From the NCBI GenBank assembly GCA_046048135.1, contig JBJOGR010000050.1:1-64000 (forward strand): 64,000 nucleotides of DNA. The letters are read 5' to 3'. Made by a program: the position numbers and the translations under genes. Shown in pieces: positions 17,217 through 25,370 of this stretch. The notes under the pieces were generated by a model. The model had not been told where the DNA came from, searched no databases, and saw only the letters and a list, made by a program, of their open reading frames with translations. Numbering within the stretch: the stretch's first letter is position 1; each line of letters opens with the position of its first letter. Origin of the DNA: ATZT02 sp046048135. GTDB lineage: Bacteria > Actinomycetota > Actinomycetes > S36-B12 > UBA5976.

Positions 17217-18481
17217 ATTTTCAAGATCTGATTTACATCAAACGTGATGGTGGCATTTTAAACGAAGAACAAATTAGATGGTTTATTGAAAAATTTACAA
17301 AAGATGAAATTCCAAATGAACAAGCAGGTTCTTTTTTGATGGCGGTGTTTTTTAGAGGGTTAAATAAGGAAGAATTAAACGTTTGGACAGATGCCATGAT
17401 AAAAAGTGGAGAAAAATTAGATTTATCTTCTGTTGGAAAACCAACTGTAGATAAACATTCCACAGGGGGAGTGGGAGACAAAATTTCGCTTCCGCTTTGT
17501 CCACTCGTTGCATCTTTTGGTGCAGCTGTTCCGCAATTATCTGGAAGAGGTTTAGGGATATCTGGTGGAACTTTAGACAAAATGGAATCAGTTTCTGGAT
17601 TTAACATTTCATTGTCAAATGATCAAATGATTAAACAGTTACAAAATGTTGGTGTATTCATAACTGCAGCAGGAGTTGGTTTAGCGCCTGCTGATAGAAA
17701 AATGTATTCCTTTAGAGATGTAATAGGAACTGTTGAATGCATACCATTAATCGCATCTTCTATTATGAGTAAAAAAATTGCTGAAGGCACCCAAAGTTTA
17801 GTTTTAGATGTAAAAGCAGGACGCGGCGCATTCATGAAAGATGTAGCTAAGGCAAAGCAACTTGCAGAAACAATGGTTGAAATTGGAAATAACGCTGGTG
17901 TGAAAACCGTTGCATTAATTACTCAGATGGAAACTCCACTCGGAAATGCAGTGGGAAATGCCTTAGAAGTACGTGAATCGATTGATATTTTAAATGGAAA
18001 AGGTCCAAGTGATGTTATCGAAATTACTTTGGCTTTGGCTAAAGAAATGTTAACTCTTGCAGGAATTGATAAAGATCCTGCTGATGGATTAAAAAATGGA
18101 TCTGCGATGACGGTTTGGAAAAATATGATTAAAGCGCAAGGTGGAAATCCTGATGCAGAAATACCTGTGGCTAAGAAAAAAGAATTTATCTTGGCAGAAA
18201 AAAATGGTTACATCACAGATTTAAATGCATATCCAATTGGATTGGCTGCTTGGAGATTAGGAGCAGGAAGAACTAAAAAAGAAGACTCTGTTTCTAAAAC
18301 TGCTGGGATTATGTGTTTGGCAAAAGAAGGAGACTACGTTGAAAAAGATCAACCGGTCTTGGAATTACACATAGAAGATGAGACTCGTATTAATTCTGCA
18401 AAAGAAGCTTTAATTAATGCCTTTGAAATAGGGGCTGAACCCAAAGAAAAAAGAAAAATCGTCATAGATCGTATCTCTTGA
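17213..18481 (+). CDS. deoA: Thymidine/pyrimidine-nucleoside phosphorylase
   Basis: DeoA splits thymidine and deoxyuridine (Pdp-type also uridine) with phosphate to base and (deoxy)ribose-1-phosphate. The 422-residue protein has the signature KHSTGGVGDKISL (~79-91), SGRGLGISGGTLDKMES, and the barrel-sandwich C-terminal domain. Start ATG 17213 overlaps the SDR stop (ATGA); a longer frame from 17201 is less likely. Cdd and DeoA together take deoxycytidine to uracil and deoxyribose-1-phosphate. Confidence 0.95.
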   Translation: MNFQDLIYIKRDGGILNEEQIRWFIEKFTKDEIPNEQAGSFLMAVFFRGLNKEELNVWTDAMIKSGEKLDLSSVGKPTVDKHSTGGVGDKISLPLCPLVASFGAAVPQLSGRGLGISGGTLDKMESVSGFNISLSNDQMIKQLQNVGVFITAAGVGLAPADRKMYSFRDVIGTVECIPLIASSIMSKKIAEGTQSLVLDVKAGRGAFMKDVAKAKQLAETMVEIGNNAGVKTVALITQMETPLGNAVGNALEVRESIDILNGKGPSDVIEITLALAKEMLTLAGIDKDPADGLKNGSAMTVWKNMIKAQGGNPDAEIPVAKKKEFILAEKNGYITDLNAYPIGLAAWRLGAGRTKKEDSVSKTAGIMCLAKEGDYVEKDQPVLELHIEDETRINSAKEALINAFEIGAEPKEKRKIVIDRIS

Positions 18482-18656
18482 AACTCTTGTTAACACTAGT
18501 AACATTTGTTTCATAACGCTTTTATCACGTAATTGAATTCACCTATATATATAGGAAAAAATTACCTTGCTTAGCGTAGTGTTTAAGCATCAGTCGTATT
18601 GTGCAACTGATTAAAAAAGTTCCCACAAGGAATGACAACAAAAGGAGCAATACTAA
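18482..18656 (+). promoter_or_regulatory. Regulatory leader of the nucleoside-binding protein gene
   Basis: This 175-bp spacer includes TGTTA-N7-TAACA (18489-18505), a perfect 14-bp palindrome CCTATATATATAGG (18542-18555) which also supplies TATATA -10-like hexamers, an ATCAGT...ACTGAT inverted repeat (about 18589-18612) and AAAGGAG (18641-18647) 9 nt before the ATG. It is the only sizeable noncoding stretch in the + half of the nucleoside cluster and is the obvious place for its control. No known regulator site is recognised. Confidence 0.4.
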
Positions 18657-19727
18657 ATGCAACGTATGCGCACGTTGGCAGGAATTTCAATTCTTGCTTT
18701 AGTACTAGCAGCATGCAGCAGCGGAACATCAGATACAGCAGCAGAAGGTATGGAAGAAACCACTGCAGCAGTTGTTGATGATTCAAACTGCGCGGCAGCT
18801 GAAAGTTTCTGTGTTGGTCTTGTAACTGACATTGGCAAGGTTGATGACAAGTCATTCAACCAATCTGCACATGAAGGTGCAATGGCAGCAGCAGCTGAAG
18901 TTGGCGGTTTCTATAAATATATTGAAACAACTGACACCAAAGACTATGCAGCAAACATGAAGCAATTCACCGATAAGTCTTACGACGTAATTGTTACAGT
19001 CGGATTCTTAATGGCTGAAGCAACAGTTACAGCAGCAAAAGAAAATCCAAACACTAAATTTATTGGTGTAGATCAATTCCAAGCTGAAGAAGTTGCAAAC
19101 GTAACAGGTTTGATTTTCCCTGAAGATCAAGCAGGTTATGCAGCAGGTTACTTAGCTGGTTTACTAACCAAAACAAATAAACTTGGTCAAGTTCTAGGTC
19201 TAGAAATTGCACCAGTTCAAAAATTTGCTAAAGGTTTCGAAGCAGGAGCAAAAGCAGCTAACGCAAATGTAAGTGTTACAACTGTTTATCATCCACCTGC
19301 AGATAATGGTTTCGCTGATCCAGTTTGGGGTGCAGCAGAAGCTAAGAAGCAATTGTCACAAGGTGCCGACATTATTTTCGGTGCTGGTGGTGGAACCGGT
19401 AACGGTGCACTAATTGAAATTGCTAAAGCTGAAGGTGCAGGAACTTCAATCTTTTGTATCGGTGTTGACACTGATCAATGGGGAACAGTTCCAGAAGCAC
19501 AACCATGCTTAGTTACATCAGCAATGAAAGGTCTAACAGAAGGAACTTCAGACCTAGTAAAAGCTGTATTTGATGGAAGCATCCAAGGTGGAAACTTCTT
19601 AGGAACCACCGGTTTAGCTGATTACCATGATTTAGCATCAGCAGTTCCTGCAGATGTTCAATCAAAGGTTGCTGAAGTTGTAGCTGGACTAAAAGACGGC
19701 TCAATTCAAACTGGTGTGACTCTCTAG
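18657..19727 (+). CDS. BMP-family nucleoside-binding lipoprotein (ABC transporter)
   Basis: A 356-residue lipoprotein: signal with lipobox VLAAC (Cys ~20), Ser/Thr/Ala-rich linker, then a PnrA/BmpA-type type-I periplasmic binding fold. Diagnostic residues are VTDIGKVDDKSFNQSAHEG (~58-76) and FAKGFEAGAKAANANV. Family members PnrA, BmpA and YufN/NupN bind purine or pyrimidine nucleosides, which agrees with the permeases, ATPase and deaminases downstream. A strong hairpin follows the stop codon and probably keeps this gene more highly expressed than the permeases. Confidence 0.92.
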   Translation: MQRMRTLAGISILALVLAACSSGTSDTAAEGMEETTAAVVDDSNCAAAESFCVGLVTDIGKVDDKSFNQSAHEGAMAAAAEVGGFYKYIETTDTKDYAANMKQFTDKSYDVIVTVGFLMAEATVTAAKENPNTKFIGVDQFQAEEVANVTGLIFPEDQAGYAAGYLAGLLTKTNKLGQVLGLEIAPVQKFAKGFEAGAKAANANVSVTTVYHPPADNGFADPVWGAAEAKKQLSQGADIIFGAGGGTGNGALIEIAKAEGAGTSIFCIGVDTDQWGTVPEAQPCLVTSAMKGLTEGTSDLVKAVFDGSIQGGNFLGTTGLADYHDLASAVPADVQSKVAEVVAGLKDGSIQTGVTL

Positions 19728-19755
19728 TCAAAACAGTTAATTAGCGACAGAATGT

Positions 19756-19788
19756 AAGTGGGGCGCAAGTTTTCCTTGCGTCCCACTT
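19756..19788 (+). terminator. Strong hairpin between binding-protein and permease genes
   Basis: Arms AAGTGGGGCGCAAG (19756-19769) and CTTGCGTCCCACTT (19775-19788) form a 14-bp stem with a single G-U pair and a 5-nt loop. It is followed by TCTTAAATT, a weak U-tract. It most likely acts as a partial terminator or a 3' stabiliser that raises binding-protein mRNA over the permease mRNA, as commonly seen in ABC operons. Confidence 0.75.
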
Positions 19789-19813
19789 TCTTAAATTAAG
19801 AACGGAAAAATAA

Positions 19814-20908
19814 TTGAGTCTGGAACAACAAGAAAAAAAATCTGAAAAGTTTGGCTTTTTTGTTAAAAATCAATCAATAGTTGTTCCAATAGTTGCATTA
19901 ATTGTTGCTTTCTTATTGGGCGCAATTTTAATTGCATTTCAAGGCGTTAATCCAATAACTGCGTACAAATCAATTTTTTCAGAAGCCTGGTTTGATTCCG
20001 ATGGTTTATTAAGAACCTTTCAAAAAACTACTCCATTAGTTTTAGCAGGTTTAGCAGTTACAGTTGCATTAAGAATTGGATTATTTAATATTGGTGCGCA
20101 AGGACAATTAATTTCTGCAGCTCTTGCTGCAGCTCTTGCAGGAATATATTTTTCAAATTTGCCAGCGATATTGCATGTTTTTGTTTCACTTTTAAGCGGA
20201 GTAATAGTTGGAGCGCTATGGGCCGCTATAGCTGGTGTTTTAAAAGCTTATCGAGGAGTACATGAAGTTATTTCAACAATTATGTTAAATAGCATTGCAA
20301 TTGGAATTTTGGATTATTTGGTAAGTAATCCATTTAAAGAACCAGATCAAGCTTTACAAAGAACTAAAAAAATTGCAGAAACTGCGATGCTTCCAAATTT
20401 AGGTTTTATTCCATTAGGATTTATATTTGCAATAATTGTGACACTTTTTATTTCGTGGATTTTAAATAAAACTACCGCTGGTTTTAGATTTAATACAGTT
20501 GGAAAAAATAAGTTTGCTGCAGCTTATGCAGGAATTAACATGAAATTAATGATCGTAACTGGAATGCTTTTAAGTGGAGGATTAGCTGGTTTAGGTGGAG
20601 CAATTGAAACTCTAGGAATAACTTACAGATTTGAACCAGCATTTAATGCAGGACTTGGTTTTGATGGCATAACTATTGCACTACTTGCAAGAGCAAATCC
20701 ACTAGCAACAATTCCTGCAGCTATTTTAGTTGGAACTTTAAGAGCAGGTGCTGCATCATTGCAATTTGAAACTGGAATTGAACCTGAAATTGTAGATGTT
20801 TTGTTAGCAATAACTTTACTACTTGTTTCAGCTCCAATTTTGGCAAAATTCTTATTCAAAAATAAAGCTCAAAAGAATGCAAACGTTACAAGTGGATGGG
20901 GAAGCTAA
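19814..20908 (+). CDS. Nucleoside ABC transporter permease 1 (NupP/RbsC-like)
   Basis: A 364-residue permease of the branched-chain/ribose family with about ten membrane helices. The segment LAGLAVTVALRIGLFNIGAQGQ (in pieces, ~74-95) is typical for nucleoside permeases partnered with BMP binding proteins. The start is TTG (Met-Ser-Leu), with a cytoplasmic N-terminal tail. The second permease follows 2 nt downstream. The pair forms the membrane channel for the 18657 lipoprotein and the 21907 ATPase. Confidence 0.9.
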   Translation: MSLEQQEKKSEKFGFFVKNQSIVVPIVALIVAFLLGAILIAFQGVNPITAYKSIFSEAWFDSDGLLRTFQKTTPLVLAGLAVTVALRIGLFNIGAQGQLISAALAAALAGIYFSNLPAILHVFVSLLSGVIVGALWAAIAGVLKAYRGVHEVISTIMLNSIAIGILDYLVSNPFKEPDQALQRTKKIAETAMLPNLGFIPLGFIFAIIVTLFISWILNKTTAGFRFNTVGKNKFAAAYAGINMKLMIVTGMLLSGGLAGLGGAIETLGITYRFEPAFNAGLGFDGITIALLARANPLATIPAAILVGTLRAGAASLQFETGIEPEIVDVLLAITLLLVSAPILAKFLFKNKAQKNANVTSGWGS

Positions 20909-20910
20909 TA

Positions 20911-21900
20911 ATGGATTTTATTAGAGAAAATAAAAAACCAATTATCACTTTAATTTTAGTTGCATTTATTGCCTATACATTTTATTTTCTAGATGAAATA
21001 AAAACTACTTCTGTTTTAGTTTTTGGATGGGGATATGCAGTTCCGTTAGTTCTAGCAGCAATGGTTGGAATTATTGGTGAAAGAACAGGGGTTGTAAATA
21101 TTGGTATTGAAGGTCAAATGTTAATGGCGGCATTTGCCAGTTTCTTCGGTTCAGTATTCACAGGAAATCTTTATTTAGGAATTTTAATTGGAATTTCTGC
21201 AGGTTTATTAATGGGTGCATTTTTAGCTGTAGCAGCAGTCAAATGGGAAATGGATCAGATAATTGCTGGAGTGGTAATAAATATTGTTGCGGCAGGTTTG
21301 ACTTCATTTTTCTATGCTCAAGGAAAAACTTTGCCAGAATTAATGCCTGTTGTTTCAATTCCATTATTAAGTCAAATTCCATTAATAGGACCAGTATTTT
21401 TTAGAAATGGTTTGTTTGCACTATCTACTCTTTTTATAGTTGCCGCTGTTTACTATGGATTATTTAAAACTAGATGGGGCTTACGCAGTAGAGCAGTAGG
21501 TGAATATCCAAGTGCAGCAGATGCTGCAGGAATAAATGTGACAAGAATCAGAATGTTAAATGTAACTTTTGCAGGAGCATTAGCAGGTTGTGCAGGAGCT
21601 TTTTTAGCATTAGAAGCTGCTGGAACTTTTGCTAGAGGAATTACCGCCGGTAGAGGATTCTTAGCGTTAGCAATCATGATCTTTGGAGCTTGGAATCCAC
21701 TAGGAGCACTTGCTGCTGCCTTATTCTTTGGTTTATCAACAGCAATTGCAAGTCAACTACAAGCAGATGAAGTAATAAATATTCCACAACAATTTGTTAA
21801 CTTACTTCCATTTGTTATGACTTTATTTGTATTAGCTATTGCAGTAGGAAGAGTAAGACCTCCAGCAGCTGCGGGTCAGCCTTATACAAAGGAAGGCTAA
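20911..21900 (+). CDS. Nucleoside ABC transporter permease 2 (NupQ-like)
   Basis: A 329-residue permease of the same family, with GERTGVVNIGIEGQMLMAA (~52-70), the hallmark of the second nucleoside permease. The frame opens at ATG 20896 inside the previous gene, but ATG 20911, preceded by GGGGAAG at 7 nt, is preferred. The stop lies 6 bp before the ATPase gene. Confidence 0.9.
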   Translation: MDFIRENKKPIITLILVAFIAYTFYFLDEIKTTSVLVFGWGYAVPLVLAAMVGIIGERTGVVNIGIEGQMLMAAFASFFGSVFTGNLYLGILIGISAGLLMGAFLAVAAVKWEMDQIIAGVVINIVAAGLTSFFYAQGKTLPELMPVVSIPLLSQIPLIGPVFFRNGLFALSTLFIVAAVYYGLFKTRWGLRSRAVGEYPSAADAAGINVTRIRMLNVTFAGALAGCAGAFLALEAAGTFARGITAGRGFLALAIMIFGAWNPLGALAAALFFGLSTAIASQLQADEVINIPQQFVNLLPFVMTLFVLAIAVGRVRPPAAAGQPYTKEG

Positions 21901-21906
21901 GTTAAA

Positions 21907-23418
21907 TTGAATAAGCCTTTAATTGAAGCAAAAAATTTAGTTAAGAAATTTCCAGGAGTTCTAGCAAACGATAACGTTTCATTAACTTTAAATAAAGGTG
22001 AAATTGTTGCGCTCCTTGGTGAAAATGGAGCAGGAAAATCAACTTTAGTGAAAATGATTTATGGACTTTATGGTGCTGATGAAGGTGAATTATTTATAAA
22101 AGGTGAAAAAGTAAATATGAAATCTCCTGCCGATGCAATTGCAAGAGGCATTGGTATGGTGCATCAACATTTTCAATTAGTTCCAGTTATGAGTGTTGCA
22201 GAAAACATTGCCTTAGGTGCGGAAAAGACTAGGGGAATAAATTTTGATTTGGATGCAGCAGAAAAAGAAGTCGCTCAATTATCTAAAGATTATGGCTTAG
22301 AGGTTGATCCAACTGCACGAATAGAAGACTTACCAGTTGGAATGCAGCAGAGAGTTGAAATTTTAAAAATGCTTTATCGAAAAGCAGATATTTTAATAAT
22401 GGATGAGCCAACTGCTGTTTTAACACCACAAGAAACAGATGAATTACTCAAAACTATGAAAAGTTTTGCAGAAAAAGGTGTTGGCATAATTTTTATCACT
22501 CATAAACTGCGTGAAGTTCTCGCAGTTGCAGATCGTGTGGTGGTTCTAAGAAACGGCAAAGTGGTAGGAACTACTGAGCCAAAAAACACGGATCAAGAAG
22601 GACTTGCAACCATGATGGTTGGAAGAAGTGTTGTATTAGATGTTCAAAAACAAGCTGCTAAACCAAAAGATGTAATTTTGAAAGTAAGTAATTTAAATGT
22701 CACTGATGATAGAAAATTACTTGCTGTCAAAGATTTATCATTAGAAGTTAAAGCCGGAGAGATTCTTGGCATAGCAGGTGTTGAAGGAAATGGACAAAGA
22801 GAGTTAGTACAAGCAATAACTGGTTTAAGAAAAATTGACTCTGGAACTGTAGAAATTACTAATGTAGATGCAACAAAATTAAGTCCGCACAAAATTCATG
22901 AATTAGGTGTAGCGCATGTTCCAGAAGACAGGGAAAAAGATGGATTGGTAGCAGGCTATTCAATTGCAGATAATTCTGTTTTAAATAGATTTGATGAAAA
23001 AGAATTTTCAAAAGCTGGTGTTAGACAATTTGGAGCAATAAGAGCTTTGGCAAAAAAATTAGTAGAAAAATTTGATGTCAGAACGCCATCAATTGATACC
23101 ACAGCTGGTTCTTTATCTGGAGGCAATAAGCAAAAATTAGTTATTGCAAGAGAATTGATTTGGAATCCAAAGCTTCTTATTGCAGCCCAACCTACCCGTG
23201 GTGTAGATGTAGGTTCCATTGAATTTATTCACAATCAAATTGTGGCGGCACGAGATGCGGGTTCTGCTGTTTTATTAGTTTCTGCAGAGCTAGATGAAGT
23301 TTTGGGTTTAGCAGATCGAGTAGCAGTTATGTATGCAGGAAAAATTGTAAAAATCTTAGATGAAAAAGATGCCGAAAGAAATAAAGTAGGAAGATTAATG
23401 GCTGGCGGAGACGCCTAA
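21907..23418 (+). CDS. Nucleoside ABC transporter ATPase with two nucleotide-binding domains
   Basis: A 503-residue duplicated ATPase of the sugar/nucleoside importer type. Domain 1 has Walker A GENGAGKST (~38-46), an LPVGMQQR signature and Walker B ILIMDEP. Domain 2 has a degenerate P-loop (GVEGNGQRE) and a canonical signature LSGGNKQKL. One competent and one degenerate site is normal for this class. TTG start with AAGGAAGG upstream. The adenosine deaminase gene begins 3 nt after the stop, linking uptake to deamination. Confidence 0.92.
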   Translation: MNKPLIEAKNLVKKFPGVLANDNVSLTLNKGEIVALLGENGAGKSTLVKMIYGLYGADEGELFIKGEKVNMKSPADAIARGIGMVHQHFQLVPVMSVAENIALGAEKTRGINFDLDAAEKEVAQLSKDYGLEVDPTARIEDLPVGMQQRVEILKMLYRKADILIMDEPTAVLTPQETDELLKTMKSFAEKGVGIIFITHKLREVLAVADRVVVLRNGKVVGTTEPKNTDQEGLATMMVGRSVVLDVQKQAAKPKDVILKVSNLNVTDDRKLLAVKDLSLEVKAGEILGIAGVEGNGQRELVQAITGLRKIDSGTVEITNVDATKLSPHKIHELGVAHVPEDREKDGLVAGYSIADNSVLNRFDEKEFSKAGVRQFGAIRALAKKLVEKFDVRTPSIDTTAGSLSGGNKQKLVIARELIWNPKLLIAAQPTRGVDVGSIEFIHNQIVAARDAGSAVLLVSAELDEVLGLADRVAVMYAGKIVKILDEKDAERNKVGRLMAGGDA

Positions 23419-23421
23419 AAA

Positions 23422-24528
23422 ATGGATGAAAAGTTAACTTTTGAAGTTATAAAGTCTGTCCCAAAAGTTCTTCTTCACGACCATTTAGATGGGGGAGTTA
23501 GACCTAGCACTGTCGCTGAATTAGCAGTGAAAAATGGATACAAAGATTTACCTACAACTGATCCAGTTGAATTAGCAAAATGGTTTAGACAAGCATGTGA
23601 TTCTGGTTCACTAGAAAAGTATTTAGAAACTTTTGTTCACACCGTTGGTGTAATGCAAACAACAGAAAGTATAAAAAGAGTTGCTTTTGAGGCAGGGGAA
23701 GATTTAGCAAACGACGGTGTGGTTTATGCAGAAATAAGATTTGCCCCAGAACTTCATCAAAATAACGGGTTAACACTCGACCAAGTAGTCGAAGCGGTTA
23801 TATCTGGTTTTGATGAGGCGGAATCAAAAATGAAAAGCCAAGGAAAACCAATTGTTTTAAGAGCATTACTGACTGCTATGAGAACAGCTGCTAGATCAAG
23901 TGAAATTGCAGAATTAGCAGTCAAGTGGCGAGAAAAAGGTGTGGTTGGTTTTGATATCGCTGGCAAAGAAGCAGGTTATCCTCCAACAAGACATTTAGAT
24001 GCTTTTGATGCAGTAAGACGTGCAAATTTTCATATGACAATTCATGCTGGTGAAGCTTTTGGATTACCTTCAATTTGGGAAGCGGTACAAATTTGTGGCA
24101 CAGATCGATTAGGTCATGGAGTAAGAATTGTTGATGATTTAAGTTTTAAATCAAATGGTGAAATAAAACTGGGAGAATTATCGGCTTATGTGAGGGACAA
24201 AAGAGTTCCTTTGGAACTTTGTCCTTCATCAAATATTCAAACCGGTGCGGCAAAAAGTATTAAAGAACATCCAATTGGAGTTTTAACTAAATTAGGTTTT
24301 CGCGCAACTGTTAATACTGATAATCGATTAATGTCTGATACTTCAATGACAAAAGAAATGTATTTATTAGTAACTGAATTAGATTTCACTCTAAAACAGT
24401 TACAGTGGCTAACTGTTAATGCCATGAAGAGTGCTTTTATTCCCTTTGATCAAAGATTGAAGTTAATAAATGAAACGATTAAACCAAAATATGCACAGAT
24501 TGCTAAAGAATTAAATATTACTTTTTAA
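23422..24528 (+). CDS. add: Adenosine deaminase
   Basis: Converts adenosine and deoxyadenosine to inosine and deoxyinosine with release of ammonia. The 368-residue product has the metal-binding opening LLHDHLDGGVRP (~18-29), HAGEAFG (~211-217; catalytic Glu and Zn His), and LGHGVRI. The last gene of the + nucleoside operon, it overlaps the opposing truncated ALDH gene by 4 bp. Its product inosine is a substrate for PunA encoded at 29.4-30.2 kb. Confidence 0.95.
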   Translation: MDEKLTFEVIKSVPKVLLHDHLDGGVRPSTVAELAVKNGYKDLPTTDPVELAKWFRQACDSGSLEKYLETFVHTVGVMQTTESIKRVAFEAGEDLANDGVVYAEIRFAPELHQNNGLTLDQVVEAVISGFDEAESKMKSQGKPIVLRALLTAMRTAARSSEIAELAVKWREKGVVGFDIAGKEAGYPPTRHLDAFDAVRRANFHMTIHAGEAFGLPSIWEAVQICGTDRLGHGVRIVDDLSFKSNGEIKLGELSAYVRDKRVPLELCPSSNIQTGAAKSIKEHPIGVLTKLGFRATVNTDNRLMSDTSMTKEMYLLVTELDFTLKQLQWLTVNAMKSAFIPFDQRLKLINETIKPKYAQIAKELNITF

Positions 24529-25370
24529 AAACCTCTTGGATGCCAAACAGTCTTAGTTTCTAAAAATGATTTGATTCTTGATAATTCATCAATCTTTGAA
24601 TTAGGTCTAATAACTCTTTTTAAGTTACTTGCACAATCTTTTTCTAAACTCAAAGCTAATTTTTTATCAGTTACTCCACTTAAATCAAAAGCATTTACAT
24701 CCATATGTGTAGCAAGCCAAGGTGCTATTTCCTCATAATCACCCGTCAGAATATTTACTACTCCTGCTGGCACATCACTTGTGGCTATAACTTCAGCAAG
24801 TGATACAGCAGTTAAGGGTTGTGTTTTAGATGCTATTGCAATGCAAGTATTTCCGCTAAGAATTATTGAACCAATTGTTTTTACTAAATTCAAAAGAGGT
24901 TGTTCTTTATTTGAAACAGCGGCTACTACTCCGGTTGGTTCAGGAACAGAGAAATCAAAGAAAGGACCTGCAACAGGATTGTTGGAACCTGTGACCATAG
25001 CAAGTTTGTCAGTCCAGCCAGCAAACCAAACCATTTTGTCAATTGAATCTTGTACTTCTTTTTTTACTTGAGTTTTATTTTTATTCCACAAAGAAAGTTC
25101 ATCAACAAATTGATCAAATCTTCCTTGCATCATTTCCGAAATTCGATAAAGAACTTGTCCTCGGTTGTATGCAGTTGCTTCTGACCATTTACTAAAAGCG
25201 TTACGTGCTGCAACAACAGCATCTCTTGCATCTTTTCTAGAAGCAAGCGCAACATTTGCTACAAAGTTCTTATTTTTATCAAATACTTCATAAGTTCTTC
25301 CAGATTCAGATCTTGGAAATGCCCCACCTATAAATAATTTGGCAGTTCTTTTAATGTCTAAATTTGTCAT
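24525..25370 (-). CDS. Truncated aldehyde dehydrogenase-like protein without catalytic cysteine
   Basis: A 281-residue protein matching only the N-terminal NAD-binding part of aldehyde dehydrogenases: LFIGGAFPRSESGRTYEVFD (two strands), AAVSNKEQPLLNL in the cofactor region, and PAGVVNILTGDY. The family's catalytic Cys region and C-terminal third are missing, and no remnant is found after the stop, which overlaps the add gene by 4 bp. It is therefore a shortened module rather than a fresh frameshift. Its start is immediately next to the full-length ALDH stop. The pair resembles a split ALDH16 (catalytic plus Cys-less module). Confidence 0.75.
   Translation of the reverse strand: MTNLDIKRTAKLFIGGAFPRSESGRTYEVFDKNKNFVANVALASRKDARDAVVAARNAFSKWSEATAYNRGQVLYRISEMMQGRFDQFVDELSLWNKNKTQVKKEVQDSIDKMVWFAGWTDKLAMVTGSNNPVAGPFFDFSVPEPTGVVAAVSNKEQPLLNLVKTIGSIILSGNTCIAIASKTQPLTAVSLAEVIATSDVPAGVVNILTGDYEEIAPWLATHMDVNAFDLSGVTDKKLALSLEKDCASNLKRVIRPNSKIDELSRIKSFLETKTVWHPRGF

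Noticed and set aside
24525..25370. Truncated ALDH as a pseudogene by recent frameshift
   Set aside because: No ALDH C-terminal sequence remains in any frame beyond its stop; the next bases belong to the end of add, so the short form is stable.
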